Shown here: positions 1 through 8,146 of the stretch, in pieces | Layout of the letters: every line of letters starts with the position of its first letter | Numbering within the stretch: the stretch's first letter is position 1 | Assembly (NCBI GenBank): GCA_016841605.1 | Contig: JAENYV010000019.1 | Span: 1 to 64,000 of the forward strand | Direction: 5' to 3' | From: Dethiobacter alkaliphilus | GTDB taxonomy: Bacteria > Bacillota > Dethiobacteria > DTU022 > UBA8154 | Length of the DNA stretch: 64,000 nucleotides | Translations under genes and position numbers: made by a program | Notes under the pieces: model-generated | What the model was told of the DNA's origin: nothing | Databases searched by the model: none | The model's input: only the letters and a program-made list of their open reading frames with translations

Positions 1-368
1 CAGGAGGTACTCTTTTTTTCAAACATCATTTTGTTTCATTACAGGAATGCTCCTTTTTAAGAGAATTTAGCAAAGGAAATTGCATCGCCATTCAAAACAG
101 TTTAGCTATTTCACCACCTTTCAAAATTTTTTGAATTTGTTAACTTAAGTATAGCATATTTTCAAATTATTTCAACAATAATTTTCACATTTATAATATT
201 ATTTTAATTTATTTTAACATTTCAACACTTGCTTCTTTTGTTGCCTTGATAGCCAAGGGTTTCCTTTTTGGGCAGTAAATTTCTTAACGATGATTACTCA
301 CAGTTAACATATTGTGCAGGATAAGCTTGAAGAATGGAGCCTATGAGAGGATGAACTGGATGGATTAT
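1..368. other. A/T-rich non-coding stretch, probable leader of a gene left of the window
   Basis: No convincing gene is visible here; the only open frames are tiny. On the minus strand there is a plausible sigma-A promoter (-35 TTGAAA at 175-170, 16-nt spacer, -10 TATACT at 153-148) followed by two ribosome-binding-like purine runs, so a gene transcribed leftward out of the window may start here. The rest is A/T-rich and I see no structured RNA that I recognise. Confidence 0.35.
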
Positions 369-448
369 AAAAAAGCGGAGTTCACACTGTGCCGAAGATC
401 CTCTTTTCATTCTCTATACCTCCGGATCAAACGGTGCATTCTCCGCTT
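369..448 (-). terminator. Terminator-like hairpin after acsA
   Basis: Read on the minus strand, AAGCGGAG (448-441) pairs with CTCCGCTT (380-373) and is followed by a run of T. Inside the arms a CCG/CGG contact continues the helix. It lies 55 nt downstream of the acsA stop, so it probably ends that transcript. The loop is long (about 60 nt), which is unusual for a simple terminator and leaves room for another structured role. Confidence 0.4.
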
Positions 449-503
449 AAAATTTAATCAATTTTTGGGTATATATTAGGCCTATTGACCGCTTTCTTGT
501 CTT

Positions 504-2228
504 TTAATCATCCATTGTGGACAAATCGCCGACCGGTAGGCCCATTTCCTGGGCTTTGAGAACCCGGCGCATAATCTTGCCGCTGCGGGTTTTCGGCAGC
601 TTGTCCCGTATTTCAATTTCTCTTGGTGCGGCATGAGCAGCCAGACCTAATTTAACGAATTGCTTGAGTTCTTTATCGAGCTCCTCGCTCCAAGTGTAAC
701 CAGGAGCCAATGCGATAAAGGCCTTAATGATATTGCCGCGGACTTCATCCGGCTTGCCGATAACTCCTGCCTCTGCCACGGCAGGGTGTTCAACCAGCTT
801 GCTTTCTACTTCAAAGGGACCGACCCTTTCGCCGGCGGTTTTGATCACATCGTCGTTCCGGCCCTGGAACCAGATATACCCGTCTTCATCCATGAAAGCC
901 TGGTCGCCTGAAACATACCAGGGATCGTTTTGGAAATACTCGTTATATTTCTCAGGATTTTTCCAAATTTCTTTCATCATGCCCGGCCAACCTTTTTTTA
1001 AGGACAGGTTGCCCATTTGCATCGGAGGCAGGATGTTTCCGTCATCATCGGTAATAGCGGCTTCCACACCGGGAATCGCCTTGCACATAGAGCCCACCCT
1101 GATTGGTTCGCATGCATAGCAACAGACCATATTGACACCAGTTTCCGTCATGAACCAGGTTTCGTGAATGCGCACGTCAAAAACCCGTTTAGCCCACATA
1201 ATCACTTCAGGGTTTAAGGGTTCGCCTACGCTGGTAATATGCCTTAAAGCGGATAGATTATATTTTTTAGTAACTTCGTCACCGGCAGCCGCCAGCATTC
1301 TAAAAGCGGTGGGAGCGCTGTACCATACAGTAACACCGTATCTTTCCAGTGTGGCATACCAATCGTCGGCGCTAAAGCGGCCGCCCCTGATGATCGTCGC
1401 TTTACCTACAAGCCAGGGGCCCCATACTGAATAGGAAACACCAGTGACCCAGCCCGGATCCGCGGTGCACCAGAAAACATCGTTTTCCTGCACATCGTGG
1501 GAAATTTTCATTGTGAAGTACTGGCCGACCATAATATTGTGCGTATGAAGTACCCCTTTGGGTTTACCGGTGGAACCCGAGGTGTAAAGAAGGAACATCG
1601 GATCATCTCTGGTCAGCCACACCGGCGTAAAATCAGCGGAAGCCTTGGCCATTTCTTTTTCGTAAGAAATTTCGCCGGGCTCCAGGTTATTTTCATCTGC
1701 TCCGATGACGATGACATGCTTCAAATTTGGCAATTCATCTTTTTTGATCCTGCTTTTTTGTCCAACGGTAGTGACAATGGCTACCGCTTCACTGTCCAGC
1801 ATACGGTCTTTAACGGCTTCTTCCATAAAAGCTTCAAAAAGCGGTCCGGCAATTCCACCCATTTTTACAATGCCACCAAAAGCAATGAGCATCTCCGGGC
1901 TCCTTGGAATAAATAGAAATACCCGGTCGCCTTTTTGGATACCCAGACTGGTCAAGATATTAGCAAACTTATTGGTCTGCTCTTTTAGTTCTGCAAAAGT
2001 AACTTTTTCATCTCTTTCCGCGTCGCTATAAAGTATTGCGGCCTCGTTACCCTTATTCTTTTCGTCTACCCAGCGGTCTATAGCTTCGTAGGCGATGTTC
2101 ACTTTTCCGGTAGTATACCAGCTGAATTCCTTTTCAACGTCTTCCCAGGAAAATTTCTTGCAAAATTCTTCATAGTTTTCCATGTTATGTTTACCTGGTG
2201 ACGGCGGTAGTACTTCGTATTTCTCCAT
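504..2228 (-). CDS. acsA: Acetyl-CoA synthetase (AMP-forming), short AcsA type
   Basis: Activates acetate (or a similar short acid) with ATP and CoA to acetyl-CoA, AMP and pyrophosphate, in the cytoplasm. Signatures: the adenylate-forming P-loop YTSGSTGKPKG near residue 215-225, the ETWFMTETG motif, the hinge region SGD...GRNDDVIKTAGERVGP, and the catalytic/acetylatable lysine in PKTRSGK near residue 551. At 574 aa it matches the short Bacillus-type AcsA rather than the 650-aa Acs. The start chosen is ATG at 2228, preceded by GGAGGGGAAAGGA; a GTG 15 nt upstream would lie inside that ribosome binding site. The gene lies 68 nt after a GNAT acetyltransferase gene and probably shares its sigma-54 promoter. 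Substrate preference (acetate, propionate, other) cannot be read from the sequence. Confidence 0.9.
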   Translation of the reverse strand: MEKYEVLPPSPGKHNMENYEEFCKKFSWEDVEKEFSWYTTGKVNIAYEAIDRWVDEKNKGNEAAILYSDAERDEKVTFAELKEQTNKFANILTSLGIQKGDRVFLFIPRSPEMLIAFGGIVKMGGIAGPLFEAFMEEAVKDRMLDSEAVAIVTTVGQKSRIKKDELPNLKHVIVIGADENNLEPGEISYEKEMAKASADFTPVWLTRDDPMFLLYTSGSTGKPKGVLHTHNIMVGQYFTMKISHDVQENDVFWCTADPGWVTGVSYSVWGPWLVGKATIIRGGRFSADDWYATLERYGVTVWYSAPTAFRMLAAAGDEVTKKYNLSALRHITSVGEPLNPEVIMWAKRVFDVRIHETWFMTETGVNMVCCYACEPIRVGSMCKAIPGVEAAITDDDGNILPPMQMGNLSLKKGWPGMMKEIWKNPEKYNEYFQNDPWYVSGDQAFMDEDGYIWFQGRNDDVIKTAGERVGPFEVESKLVEHPAVAEAGVIGKPDEVRGNIIKAFIALAPGYTWSEELDKELKQFVKLGLAAHAAPREIEIRDKLPKTRSGKIMRRVLKAQEMGLPVGDLSTMDD

Positions 2229-2296
2229 TCCTTTCCCCTCCACTTGTTAAAATGTTTTATTGTAAAAAGGCCGTAAAAATTCACCTCCCGGCGGCC

Positions 2297-2929
2297 TTAA
2301 GTTTCTTTTTGCCGAAGTGTCGGCTGTATCCTGGCACGCGGCCGGAAATGGATCGGTACGGCGATGTTATGTACCAGGTTTTTGGCCATCTCCCGGAAAA
2401 TATATTCCATCATTTTAAGTGAATAAGCCTGATTGACCCGATATGGATGATAGAGGATATTAATCCCCGATTTGCTTATCACCGGATGCAAAGAGAAAAA
2501 ATCAAGAGCCACAGGAAGACAACCCTGTTTGAGGAAGAAGGATTTTCTCTTTTCGTAATTTTCTTTTTCGCGGCCTATTTCAAGAACGTGGCCTATGCAA
2601 TGCGGGTAAAGCTCTTTTAAGAAATCCATCATATAGCAGTACAACTGAGAGCCAATACCCCAGTTGCGGTAGTTGTCCAGCACAACCAGGACTTCAATAA
2701 ATCCCACCTGATTCTTGGGAAAATAATAAAATATGGTAAAACCGACCAACTCCCCCAGACAGTCCGCATAAATAATGTGGGCTTTAACTTTATCTTGATT
2801 ATTGGATTGCATTTTGCTTACCAGAGAATGTATTTCCTTAATTGAATAGTGGAAGGTCTTCAAACAATATTCGATTACAGTTTTAAAGTAAAAAGAATCA
2901 AGGTTGCGCAGTTCAAAGCATCTGAACAT
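2297..2929 (-). CDS. GNAT-family N-acetyltransferase next to acsA
   Basis: A 210-aa protein with the acetyl-CoA binding motif of the GNAT fold, seen as NYRNWGIGSQLY around residue 105-115 (R/Q-x-x-G-x-G/A type). It starts at ATG 2929 behind GGGGAGGTGG; a longer TTG-initiated frame has no ribosome binding site. The natural substrate is unknown. Its position directly before acsA recalls the Bacillus acu/acsA arrangement, where the acetyltransferase AcuA (also about 210 aa) switches off AcsA by acetylating its SGK lysine. I cannot see close sequence identity to AcuA, so this functional parallel is inference. It is the first gene after a near-consensus sigma-54 promoter at 2985-3001. Confidence 0.75.
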   Translation of the reverse strand: MFRCFELRNLDSFYFKTVIEYCLKTFHYSIKEIHSLVSKMQSNNQDKVKAHIIYADCLGELVGFTIFYYFPKNQVGFIEVLVVLDNYRNWGIGSQLYCYMMDFLKELYPHCIGHVLEIGREKENYEKRKSFFLKQGCLPVALDFFSLHPVISKSGINILYHPYRVNQAYSLKMMEYIFREMAKNLVHNIAVPIHFRPRARIQPTLRQKET

Positions 2930-2984
2930 ATTTTGCCACCTCCCCACTACCCCCGGTCGGTTCCTCAAGGTCTTTCATTTTATA

Positions 2985-3001
2985 AAGCAATTTGCGTGCC
3001 A
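2985..3001 (-). promoter_or_regulatory. Sigma-54 (-24/-12) promoter of the GNAT-acsA operon
   Basis: On the minus strand the sequence is TGGCACGCAAATTGCTT, an essentially perfect match to the sigma-54 consensus TGGCACG-N4-TTGCW with the invariant GG and GC ten nucleotides apart. Transcription would begin near 2973, leaving a 44-nt leader before the GNAT start codon. The neighbouring upstream gene encodes a sigma-54 activator. Confidence 0.85.
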
Positions 3002-3012
3002 TCGCTACCAGT

Positions 3013-3038
3013 AAAAAAAAAACCCCGTATTCGGGGCA
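3013..3038 (-). terminator. Rho-independent terminator of the sigma-54 activator gene
   Basis: Minus-strand GCCCCG-AATA-CGGGG followed by nine T residues. It lies between the activator gene (ending 3172) and the sigma-54 promoter, so it separates the regulator transcript from its target operon. Confidence 0.85.
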
Positions 3039-3067
3039 TTCTTGTCTTAGTGGCATCTCTATCCGGT

Positions 3068-3105
3068 CTGCAATAGTGTAAATATTAGCCTGCAATATTC
3101 TGCAG
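3068..3105. promoter_or_regulatory. Candidate upstream activator site (repeated CTGCAATA)
   Basis: CTGCAATA occurs twice (3068-3075 and 3090-3097), and the second copy is part of the imperfect palindrome CTGCAATATTCTGCAG (3090-3105). The pair lies about 95-130 nt upstream of the expected sigma-54 start site, the usual distance for enhancer binding sites. The assignment is inference from position and symmetry. Confidence 0.35.
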
Positions 3106-3171
3106 ATAAAATGAAATAAATGACTTTATATGAAATATTTGTATATCAACCTTCTTTAATCAGTTTGATCT

Positions 3172-4929
3172 TCAGGCCAATCCGTGTTTTTCCAGTTTGT
3201 AATACAAACTCCTGACGGCAATACCAAGCAGATGGGCAGCCTTAGTTTTATTACCGTTAGTCTGTTGCAAGGTTTCCATCAAGATGTTTTTTTCTGTTAG
3301 ATCCAATATATTGTTGAGGTTTCCCGTTAAAAGGTTTTCTGTGTGCGACTTAGCAAAATGGTTGTCTGTATTTGCACTAAGTTTGTTTCTTTTCGTGGTA
3401 ATGTATTCCGGCACATGCCGGGGCAAGATTATTTCTTCATTTTTATCCATTTGGATCATTGTCCTGCCCAGTACGTTCTCTAATTCCCTCACATTGCCGG
3501 GCCAGTCATAATTCATCAGTAGCCTAAAAACGGTCGGAGATATTTTAAGTATTTTCCGTTTATACTCGTTTTGCAATTTTTTACATAGATAAGCACCCAA
3601 TAGTGGTATGTCATCTTTGCGGACCCTGAGCGGCGGTACAAAAATAGGGACAACATTTAAGCGGTAATATAAATCTTCACGAAAGGTGCTTTCACTTATG
3701 CGTTGCTCCAGGTTAGCGTTAGTTGCGGCGATTACCCGTACATTTACAGGTATCGGCCGGGTACCACCGACCCGGACAATCTCTTTTTCCTGCAATACTC
3801 TGAGGAGCTTTGCCTGTAAAGCAAGGTTTAATTCACCAATCTCATCTAGAAAAATAGTACCGCCGTTGGCGTCCTCAAAGTACCCTTTTTTACCGCCCCG
3901 GACCGCCCCGGTAAAAGCCCCTTCTTCGTATCCGAACAACTCGCTTTCCAACAACGTCTCCGCTATAGCCGCACAATTGACCCTGACAAAAGGCCCCTTG
4001 CTCCTACCGCTGATATTGTGTATGGCGTGGGCGAATAATTCCTTCCCCGTGCCGCTTTCCCCTCGCAAAAGCACGGTAGCGGGAGTGTCGGAGGCATGCC
4101 GGGCCTGCGATATGGCCGCCTGTATCGGTTCACTTTGGCCGATTATATCATCAAAGGAATATTTGGCCTCTAAATGTCTGATTAGTTTCCTGGCGTTGGC
4201 CAGTTCCTCAGATAGCTGCATAATTTCCGTAATATCATGGATGACTCCGACACTGCCGCGCAGTTTGCCGTCCACAATGACAGGAGCGACATTGACCACA
4301 ACTTCTTTTTTTAAAGGCCCCATTTTCAGCCGGACCCCATGCACCAGTTGCCTGGTTTTCAGCACTTTTAAATGCATGCTTTCTCCTTCTGTCACAGCTA
4401 CGGAAGCAGGCTTATGCAAAACATCCTCTTCTGTGAGACCGGTAATTTTCGTGTAGGCCGAATTAATTAAGATACCGTTTCCTTCTTCATTGACCACCGT
4501 GATGGCGTCTTCGGTGGCGTGAAGAACGGCTTCAAGCAGGGATCTTGTTTCTCTTAATTCAGCTACCTGTTGCTCAAGTCCCTTCGTTCTCGTAATATCG
4601 CACATGATCGCCGCGGCACCGGCAATTTCCTCCTTATGGTTTTTTACCGGGATGCAGCTGGCGATAACAGTAAAATCTCCGATTTGCAATTGTTTATTGA
4701 ACTCAGGAATACCTGTCTGCAATACGGTCTGCAATAGTTGTATCAGGACGCGTACAAGGAAAGTCTCTGACAATGAAGCGCCGACCACGCTTTCCTCTTT
4801 AATACCGGTGATCTTTTCTGCTGCATTGTTAAATATGGTTACCACACTTTTTTTATTTATCGTGATTACGGCATCACTTGAAATTTTAAGAATTGCCTGA
4901 TAGGTCTCATATTTTTGTTTGTCCTGCAC
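3172..4929 (-). CDS. Sigma-54-dependent transcriptional activator (PAS-PAS-AAA+-Fis)
   Basis: A cytoplasmic enhancer-binding protein of about 585 aa. Two PAS sensor domains (about 8-110 and 125-245) precede an AAA+ sigma-54 interaction domain with Walker A GESGTGKE, the sigma-54 contact loop GAFTGA, the Walker B motif GGTIFLDEIGEL and an arginine-finger region, and a C-terminal Fis-type helix-turn-helix (NKTKAAHLLGI...). No receiver domain is present, so it senses a ligand or redox cue through PAS rather than a phosphate. GTG at 4929 is preferred because GAGGTGAGG lies just before it; GTG at 4938 would be inside that site. Its own terminator and then a strong sigma-54 promoter follow, so the GNAT-acsA operon is the likely target. 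Confidence 0.92.
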   Translation of the reverse strand: MQDKQKYETYQAILKISSDAVITINKKSVVTIFNNAAEKITGIKEESVVGASLSETFLVRVLIQLLQTVLQTGIPEFNKQLQIGDFTVIASCIPVKNHKEEIAGAAAIMCDITRTKGLEQQVAELRETRSLLEAVLHATEDAITVVNEEGNGILINSAYTKITGLTEEDVLHKPASVAVTEGESMHLKVLKTRQLVHGVRLKMGPLKKEVVVNVAPVIVDGKLRGSVGVIHDITEIMQLSEELANARKLIRHLEAKYSFDDIIGQSEPIQAAISQARHASDTPATVLLRGESGTGKELFAHAIHNISGRSKGPFVRVNCAAIAETLLESELFGYEEGAFTGAVRGGKKGYFEDANGGTIFLDEIGELNLALQAKLLRVLQEKEIVRVGGTRPIPVNVRVIAATNANLEQRISESTFREDLYYRLNVVPIFVPPLRVRKDDIPLLGAYLCKKLQNEYKRKILKISPTVFRLLMNYDWPGNVRELENVLGRTMIQMDKNEEIILPRHVPEYITTKRNKLSANTDNHFAKSHTENLLTGNLNNILDLTEKNILMETLQQTNGNKTKAAHLLGIAVRSLYYKLEKHGLA

Positions 4930-5137
4930 GGGCCTCACCTCGACATATAAATTCGAGAATTATATGAAAGATCCTGCATGTTTATTTATTACAATTGAAA
5001 TAACTTGCATAAATAGATCCTTTAAATTGGCTAAATCCGTAAAAATATGTAATACGCAGGTCTACAGATTTATCATTCAAGGGAAGAAAGTATAAAAAAC
5101 GATCGGCGGAAAATAATATCAAGGGAGGCTGATATCT
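4930..5137. other. Divergent intergenic region between activator and spoVA-like operon
   Basis: 208 nt of A/T-rich sequence that must contain the promoter of the leftward activator and of the rightward sporulation operon. I looked for a sigma-G promoter and found nothing close to consensus. The ribosome binding site of the first rightward gene (AAGGGAGG) is at the right end. Confidence 0.4.
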
Positions 5138-5341
5138 GTGACCACTGCATCCAAATTAAAGCAAACCCTGGCCGGCCTCAAGGGTGCTCAGGCGACACTA
5201 AAAGAATATGCCGAAAAGGCCCGGCATGATGAGGCTAAAGCAACATTCCGGGGAGCTCACGAAGTGATCGGCGGCATTGTCCAGGGCCTGGAAGGGCGCG
5301 TCAGCCGCATTGAATTTGAAGAGCCCCAATTCAAAGGCTAA
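5138..5341 (+). CDS. DUF1657 small helical protein (first copy)
   Basis: A 67-aa protein of the DUF1657 family, predicted all-helical and soluble, with the typical pattern of a leading helix, the ATLKEYAEKA region, and an ending of EEPQFKG shared with the second copy at 8147. It begins with GTG behind AAGGGAGGCTGATATCT. Its biochemical role is unknown. Members occur in spoVA2mob-type operons of bacilli, which raise spore wet-heat resistance, and this gene opens the equivalent operon here. Confidence 0.8.
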   Translation: MTTASKLKQTLAGLKGAQATLKEYAEKARHDEAKATFRGAHEVIGGIVQGLEGRVSRIEFEEPQFKG

Positions 5342-5399
5342 AGACTGCGAAGTGAATATCCGGGCCTTTCGGCCCTACCAAACTACCAGAGGTGATTTC

Positions 5400-6257
5400 A
5401 TGCCGGGTTGGCTGGATATATTGCTCCGTTCGATCGGTTTGTTTATAGTTGTGTTTGCTCTGACCAGGGCTATGGGCAAGAAACATCCCGCTAAGGTTAC
5501 TCCTTTCCGATTTATCATTTACACTGTCTTGGCCGCGATTACTGCTCTAACCATGCTGAACATGGTTAACCCGGGGGTCGGGCTAACTGCTCTAGCCGTT
5601 TGGTTCTTGCTGCCCTTTGCGGGCGAATACCTAGCCACGCGCAGCAAGTGGGCGCACAACTTGATTTACGGCCGCGAAACCGTGGTCATTCGGCAGGGCA
5701 AAGTCCTCGAAGAAAATTTAAGGCAGGCCCGGGTAAACGGTGAAGAACTGTTAAGTGAACTGCGCAGCAAAAACGTATTTAATCTGGCAGATGTGGAGTT
5801 TGCCGTCCTGGAGCCGACGGGAGACCTGAATGTGCTGCTTAAATCTGAGAAAACATCCGTCACGCCATACGACCTTGGTCGCCAGGTGGCACCCCGGCCG
5901 GAACCGCAAACGGTGATTTTGGACGGAAATATTCTAAATGAACAACTAGCCGCCCTGGGACTGAACAAGCACTGGATCAAAGAGCAGCTGGAAGGGTCCG
6001 GTGTATTGCTGGACAATGTCTTTATCGGACAGGTGGACGCTACCGGAGAACTCTACCTGGATCTTTTTGACGATACTCTCCGGAACCCCAAACCGCAAGT
6101 CAAAGAAATGCTTTTTGCAACCCTGGAAAAGGCCCAGGCATCCCTCACCACCTTCTCACTGGAGACGGAAGACCAAGAAGCTAAAAACATGTACTCTGAA
6201 TACGCCGGCAGGTTACAGGAGCAGCTGGAACAATTAAAACCGCACTTACTGCATTAG
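5400..6257 (+). CDS. DUF421-DUF1657 membrane protein (2Duf/YetF-like)
   Basis: A 285-aa protein with about three N-terminal membrane helices (residues 5-85), then the soluble DUF421 domain (YetF family), and a C-terminal helical tail of about 50 residues. The tail (LEKAQASLTTFSLETEDQEAK) closely matches the core of the DUF1657 protein at 8147 (ASLKTFALETQDQQAK), so the gene is a DUF421-DUF1657 fusion. From memory, the inner-membrane protein called 2Duf in the Bacillus spoVA2mob operon has the same two domains and stabilises the spore membrane against heat and peroxide. The start is ATG at 5400 behind AGAGGTG; the open frame upstream overlaps the previous gene and lacks a ribosome binding site. 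Confidence 0.85.
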   Translation: MPGWLDILLRSIGLFIVVFALTRAMGKKHPAKVTPFRFIIYTVLAAITALTMLNMVNPGVGLTALAVWFLLPFAGEYLATRSKWAHNLIYGRETVVIRQGKVLEENLRQARVNGEELLSELRSKNVFNLADVEFAVLEPTGDLNVLLKSEKTSVTPYDLGRQVAPRPEPQTVILDGNILNEQLAALGLNKHWIKEQLEGSGVLLDNVFIGQVDATGELYLDLFDDTLRNPKPQVKEMLFATLEKAQASLTTFSLETEDQEAKNMYSEYAGRLQEQLEQLKPHLLH

Positions 6258-6271
6258 AAGGAGCTGGAACG

Positions 6272-6751
6272 ATGTCCGACAAGTCGAAGAAAAAATTAAC
6301 CCCGACCCAACAAGAGTACCAGGCTTTTGCCAAGCGGCGAGAGCCCAAACGGCCGGTATTTAAAAACAGTCTCAAGGCCTTTCTGGTAGGAGGAATTATC
6401 TGCACCATCGGCCAGGGATTCCAGTGGTTCTACATGACCTTTTTTGACTTTACTGAAACCACAGCCGGCAATCCTACTGTAGCCACGATGATCATCCTGT
6501 CGGTAATTCTGACCTCACTCGGCGTTTACGACCACATTGCCCAGTGGGCCGGCGGCGGGACTATCGTCCCGGTTACCGGTTTTGCCAACACCCTGGCCTC
6601 AGCGGCGCTTGATCATCGCAGCGAAGGATTTGTTTTGGGGGTGGGGGGAAATATGTTTAAAATAGCCGGTCCTGTGATTACCTATGGCGTTTTTTCCGCT
6701 TTCATCATCGGCTTAATCGCGGTTGCGCTCAAAGCGTTGGGTGGGATGTAA
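6272..6751 (+). CDS. spoVAC: Stage V sporulation protein AC
   Basis: A 159-aa membrane protein of the SpoVAC family, a component of the inner-spore-membrane channel that imports dipicolinic acid into the forespore and releases it on germination. Visible features: a basic cytoplasmic N-terminus ending in KRREPKRPV, the conserved LVGGIICTIGQ helix, and the VTGFANTLASAALDHRSEGFVLGVG segment typical of SpoVAC/AE. A strong ribosome binding site (AAGGAGCTGG) precedes the ATG. The stop overlaps the ribosome binding region of spoVAD, indicating translational coupling. Confidence 0.93.
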   Translation: MSDKSKKKLTPTQQEYQAFAKRREPKRPVFKNSLKAFLVGGIICTIGQGFQWFYMTFFDFTETTAGNPTVATMIILSVILTSLGVYDHIAQWAGGGTIVPVTGFANTLASAALDHRSEGFVLGVGGNMFKIAGPVITYGVFSAFIIGLIAVALKALGGM

Positions 6752-6752
6752 A

Positions 6753-7766
6753 ATGCTGCAGGGACATCAAAGCTGGGTATTCCAATCCAGGCCTGTTATT
6801 CTGGCTTCGGCTGCTGTGGGCGGACCCTTCGAAGCCAAAGGGGCCCTGGCAGATGATTTTGACCTTTTGCACGACGATCTCCGGATGGGCCAGGACAGCT
6901 ACGAGAAGGCGGAAAAGAAACTCCTTGAAGACGCCTGCAACAAAGCCATCGAAAAAGCAGGGAAAAAGAAGGAAGATGTACAGTTCTTCTTGAGCGGGGA
7001 TCTGATCAATCAGATTATCTCCAGCAGCTTTACCGCCCGGACCCTTGCCATCCCCTATTTGGGGATCTTCGGGGCCTGCTCATGCTCCATGGAGGGGCTG
7101 GCCCTGGCAGCGCTGCTGGTGGATAGCCAATCTGCCGAACTGGTCCTGGCTGCTACATCGAGCCACAACAGCGCTGTAGAGAAGCAATTCCGCTATCCCA
7201 CCGAGTACGGCTCACAGAAGCCCCCTACCGCCCAGTGGACAGTTACAGGAGCGGGGGCTGCCCTGTTAGGGCAAGAGGGAAATGGACTGCGGGTTACTGC
7301 TGCCACCATCGGACGTGTAGTGGATATGGGTTTATCGGACCCGTTCAACATGGGTGGGGCTATGGCCCCGGCAGCAGTAGATACCATCCAGGCCCATTTC
7401 CGGGACTTGGGCAGCGACCCTTCCCATTATGACCTGATCGCTACCGGCGATCTGGGCCAGGTTGGACACCAGTTGGCGTCAGACCTGCTAAAGAAGCATG
7501 GCATCGAAATGCCGGATGAAAAGTTTACAGACTGTGGAAAACTCATCTACACCAGAAAGCAGCCGGTCATCGCCGGAGGCAGCGGATGCGCCTGCTCGGC
7601 CGTGGTTACCTATGGGCATCTATTCAACCGCATGTATCGTGGTGAGCTGAATAAAATCCTGGTAGTAGCGACAGGAGCTCTGCTCTCCCCCCTTTCTTTT
7701 CAGCAAAAAGAGAGCATCCCTAGTATTGCTCATGCCGTAGTTATTGAAAAAGAGGAGCGTGAATAA
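6753..7766 (+). CDS. spoVAD: Stage V sporulation protein AD
   Basis: A 337-aa protein of the SpoVAD family, which has a thiolase-like fold and binds dipicolinic acid on the spore inner membrane. Recognised by the opening GHQSWVFQSRPVILASAAVGG, the GIFGACSCSMEGLALAA segment where thiolases carry the catalytic cysteine, and GSGCACSAVVTYGHLF near the C-terminus. ATG at 6753 begins one base after the spoVAC stop; a longer frame would overlap spoVAC. SpoVAD and SpoVAE/SpoVAC act as one channel complex. Confidence 0.95.
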   Translation: MLQGHQSWVFQSRPVILASAAVGGPFEAKGALADDFDLLHDDLRMGQDSYEKAEKKLLEDACNKAIEKAGKKKEDVQFFLSGDLINQIISSSFTARTLAIPYLGIFGACSCSMEGLALAALLVDSQSAELVLAATSSHNSAVEKQFRYPTEYGSQKPPTAQWTVTGAGAALLGQEGNGLRVTAATIGRVVDMGLSDPFNMGGAMAPAAVDTIQAHFRDLGSDPSHYDLIATGDLGQVGHQLASDLLKKHGIEMPDEKFTDCGKLIYTRKQPVIAGGSGCACSAVVTYGHLFNRMYRGELNKILVVATGALLSPLSFQQKESIPSIAHAVVIEKEERE

Positions 7767-8120
7767 GTGCAGCAATTTATTTTTGCCTTCCTGATCGGCG
7801 GAGCCATCTGCGTAATCGGACAGCTGTTAATGGACGTGTTTAAATTTACCCCGGCTCATATGACGGTAACCCTTGTAGTTTCCGGAGCCATACTAGGAGG
7901 CCTGGGGCTCTATGAACCCCTGATCAAGTTTGCCGGGGCGGGGGCCTCGGTTCCTATCAGCAGCTTCGGCAACTCCCTGGTTAAAGGGGCACTGACGGAA
8001 GCGGAAAGAACCGGTCTGGTGGGGGTACTTACCGGTATCTTCGAAGTGACCAGCGCAGGCATCTCCTCAGCAATTATTTTTGCCTTTCTCGCATCCCTGA
8101 TATTTAAACCAAAAGGTTAA
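7767..8120 (+). CDS. spoVAE: Stage V sporulation protein AE (SpoVAEb)
   Basis: A 117-aa membrane protein with three or four hydrophobic helices and the conserved GGAICVIGQLLMD and SSFGNSLVKGAL motifs of the SpoVAC/SpoVAEb family. It starts with GTG immediately after the spoVAD stop (AGAGGAGCGTGAATAA-GTG), so translation is coupled. It is part of the dipicolinate channel with SpoVAC and SpoVAD. Confidence 0.93.
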   Translation: MQQFIFAFLIGGAICVIGQLLMDVFKFTPAHMTVTLVVSGAILGGLGLYEPLIKFAGAGASVPISSFGNSLVKGALTEAERTGLVGVLTGIFEVTSAGISSAIIFAFLASLIFKPKG

Positions 8121-8146
8121 TTTTTGAGTGCAAAGGAGGTGAAAAA

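Noticed and set aside
660-2031. Several open frames of 66-139 aa on the plus strand opposite acsA
   Set aside because: They lie antisense to a complete, well-conserved gene, have no ribosome binding sites and show no protein motifs.
2297-2929. Naming the GNAT protein acuA
   Set aside because: Length and position agree with AcuA, but the sequence as I remember it does not align convincingly.
2913-3095. A 60-codon frame on the minus strand upstream of the GNAT gene
   Set aside because: It runs through the rho-independent terminator and the sigma-54 promoter, so it is not a gene.
5000-5137. A sigma-G promoter in front of the spoVA-like operon
   Set aside because: The best candidate boxes deviate from the consensus at several key positions.
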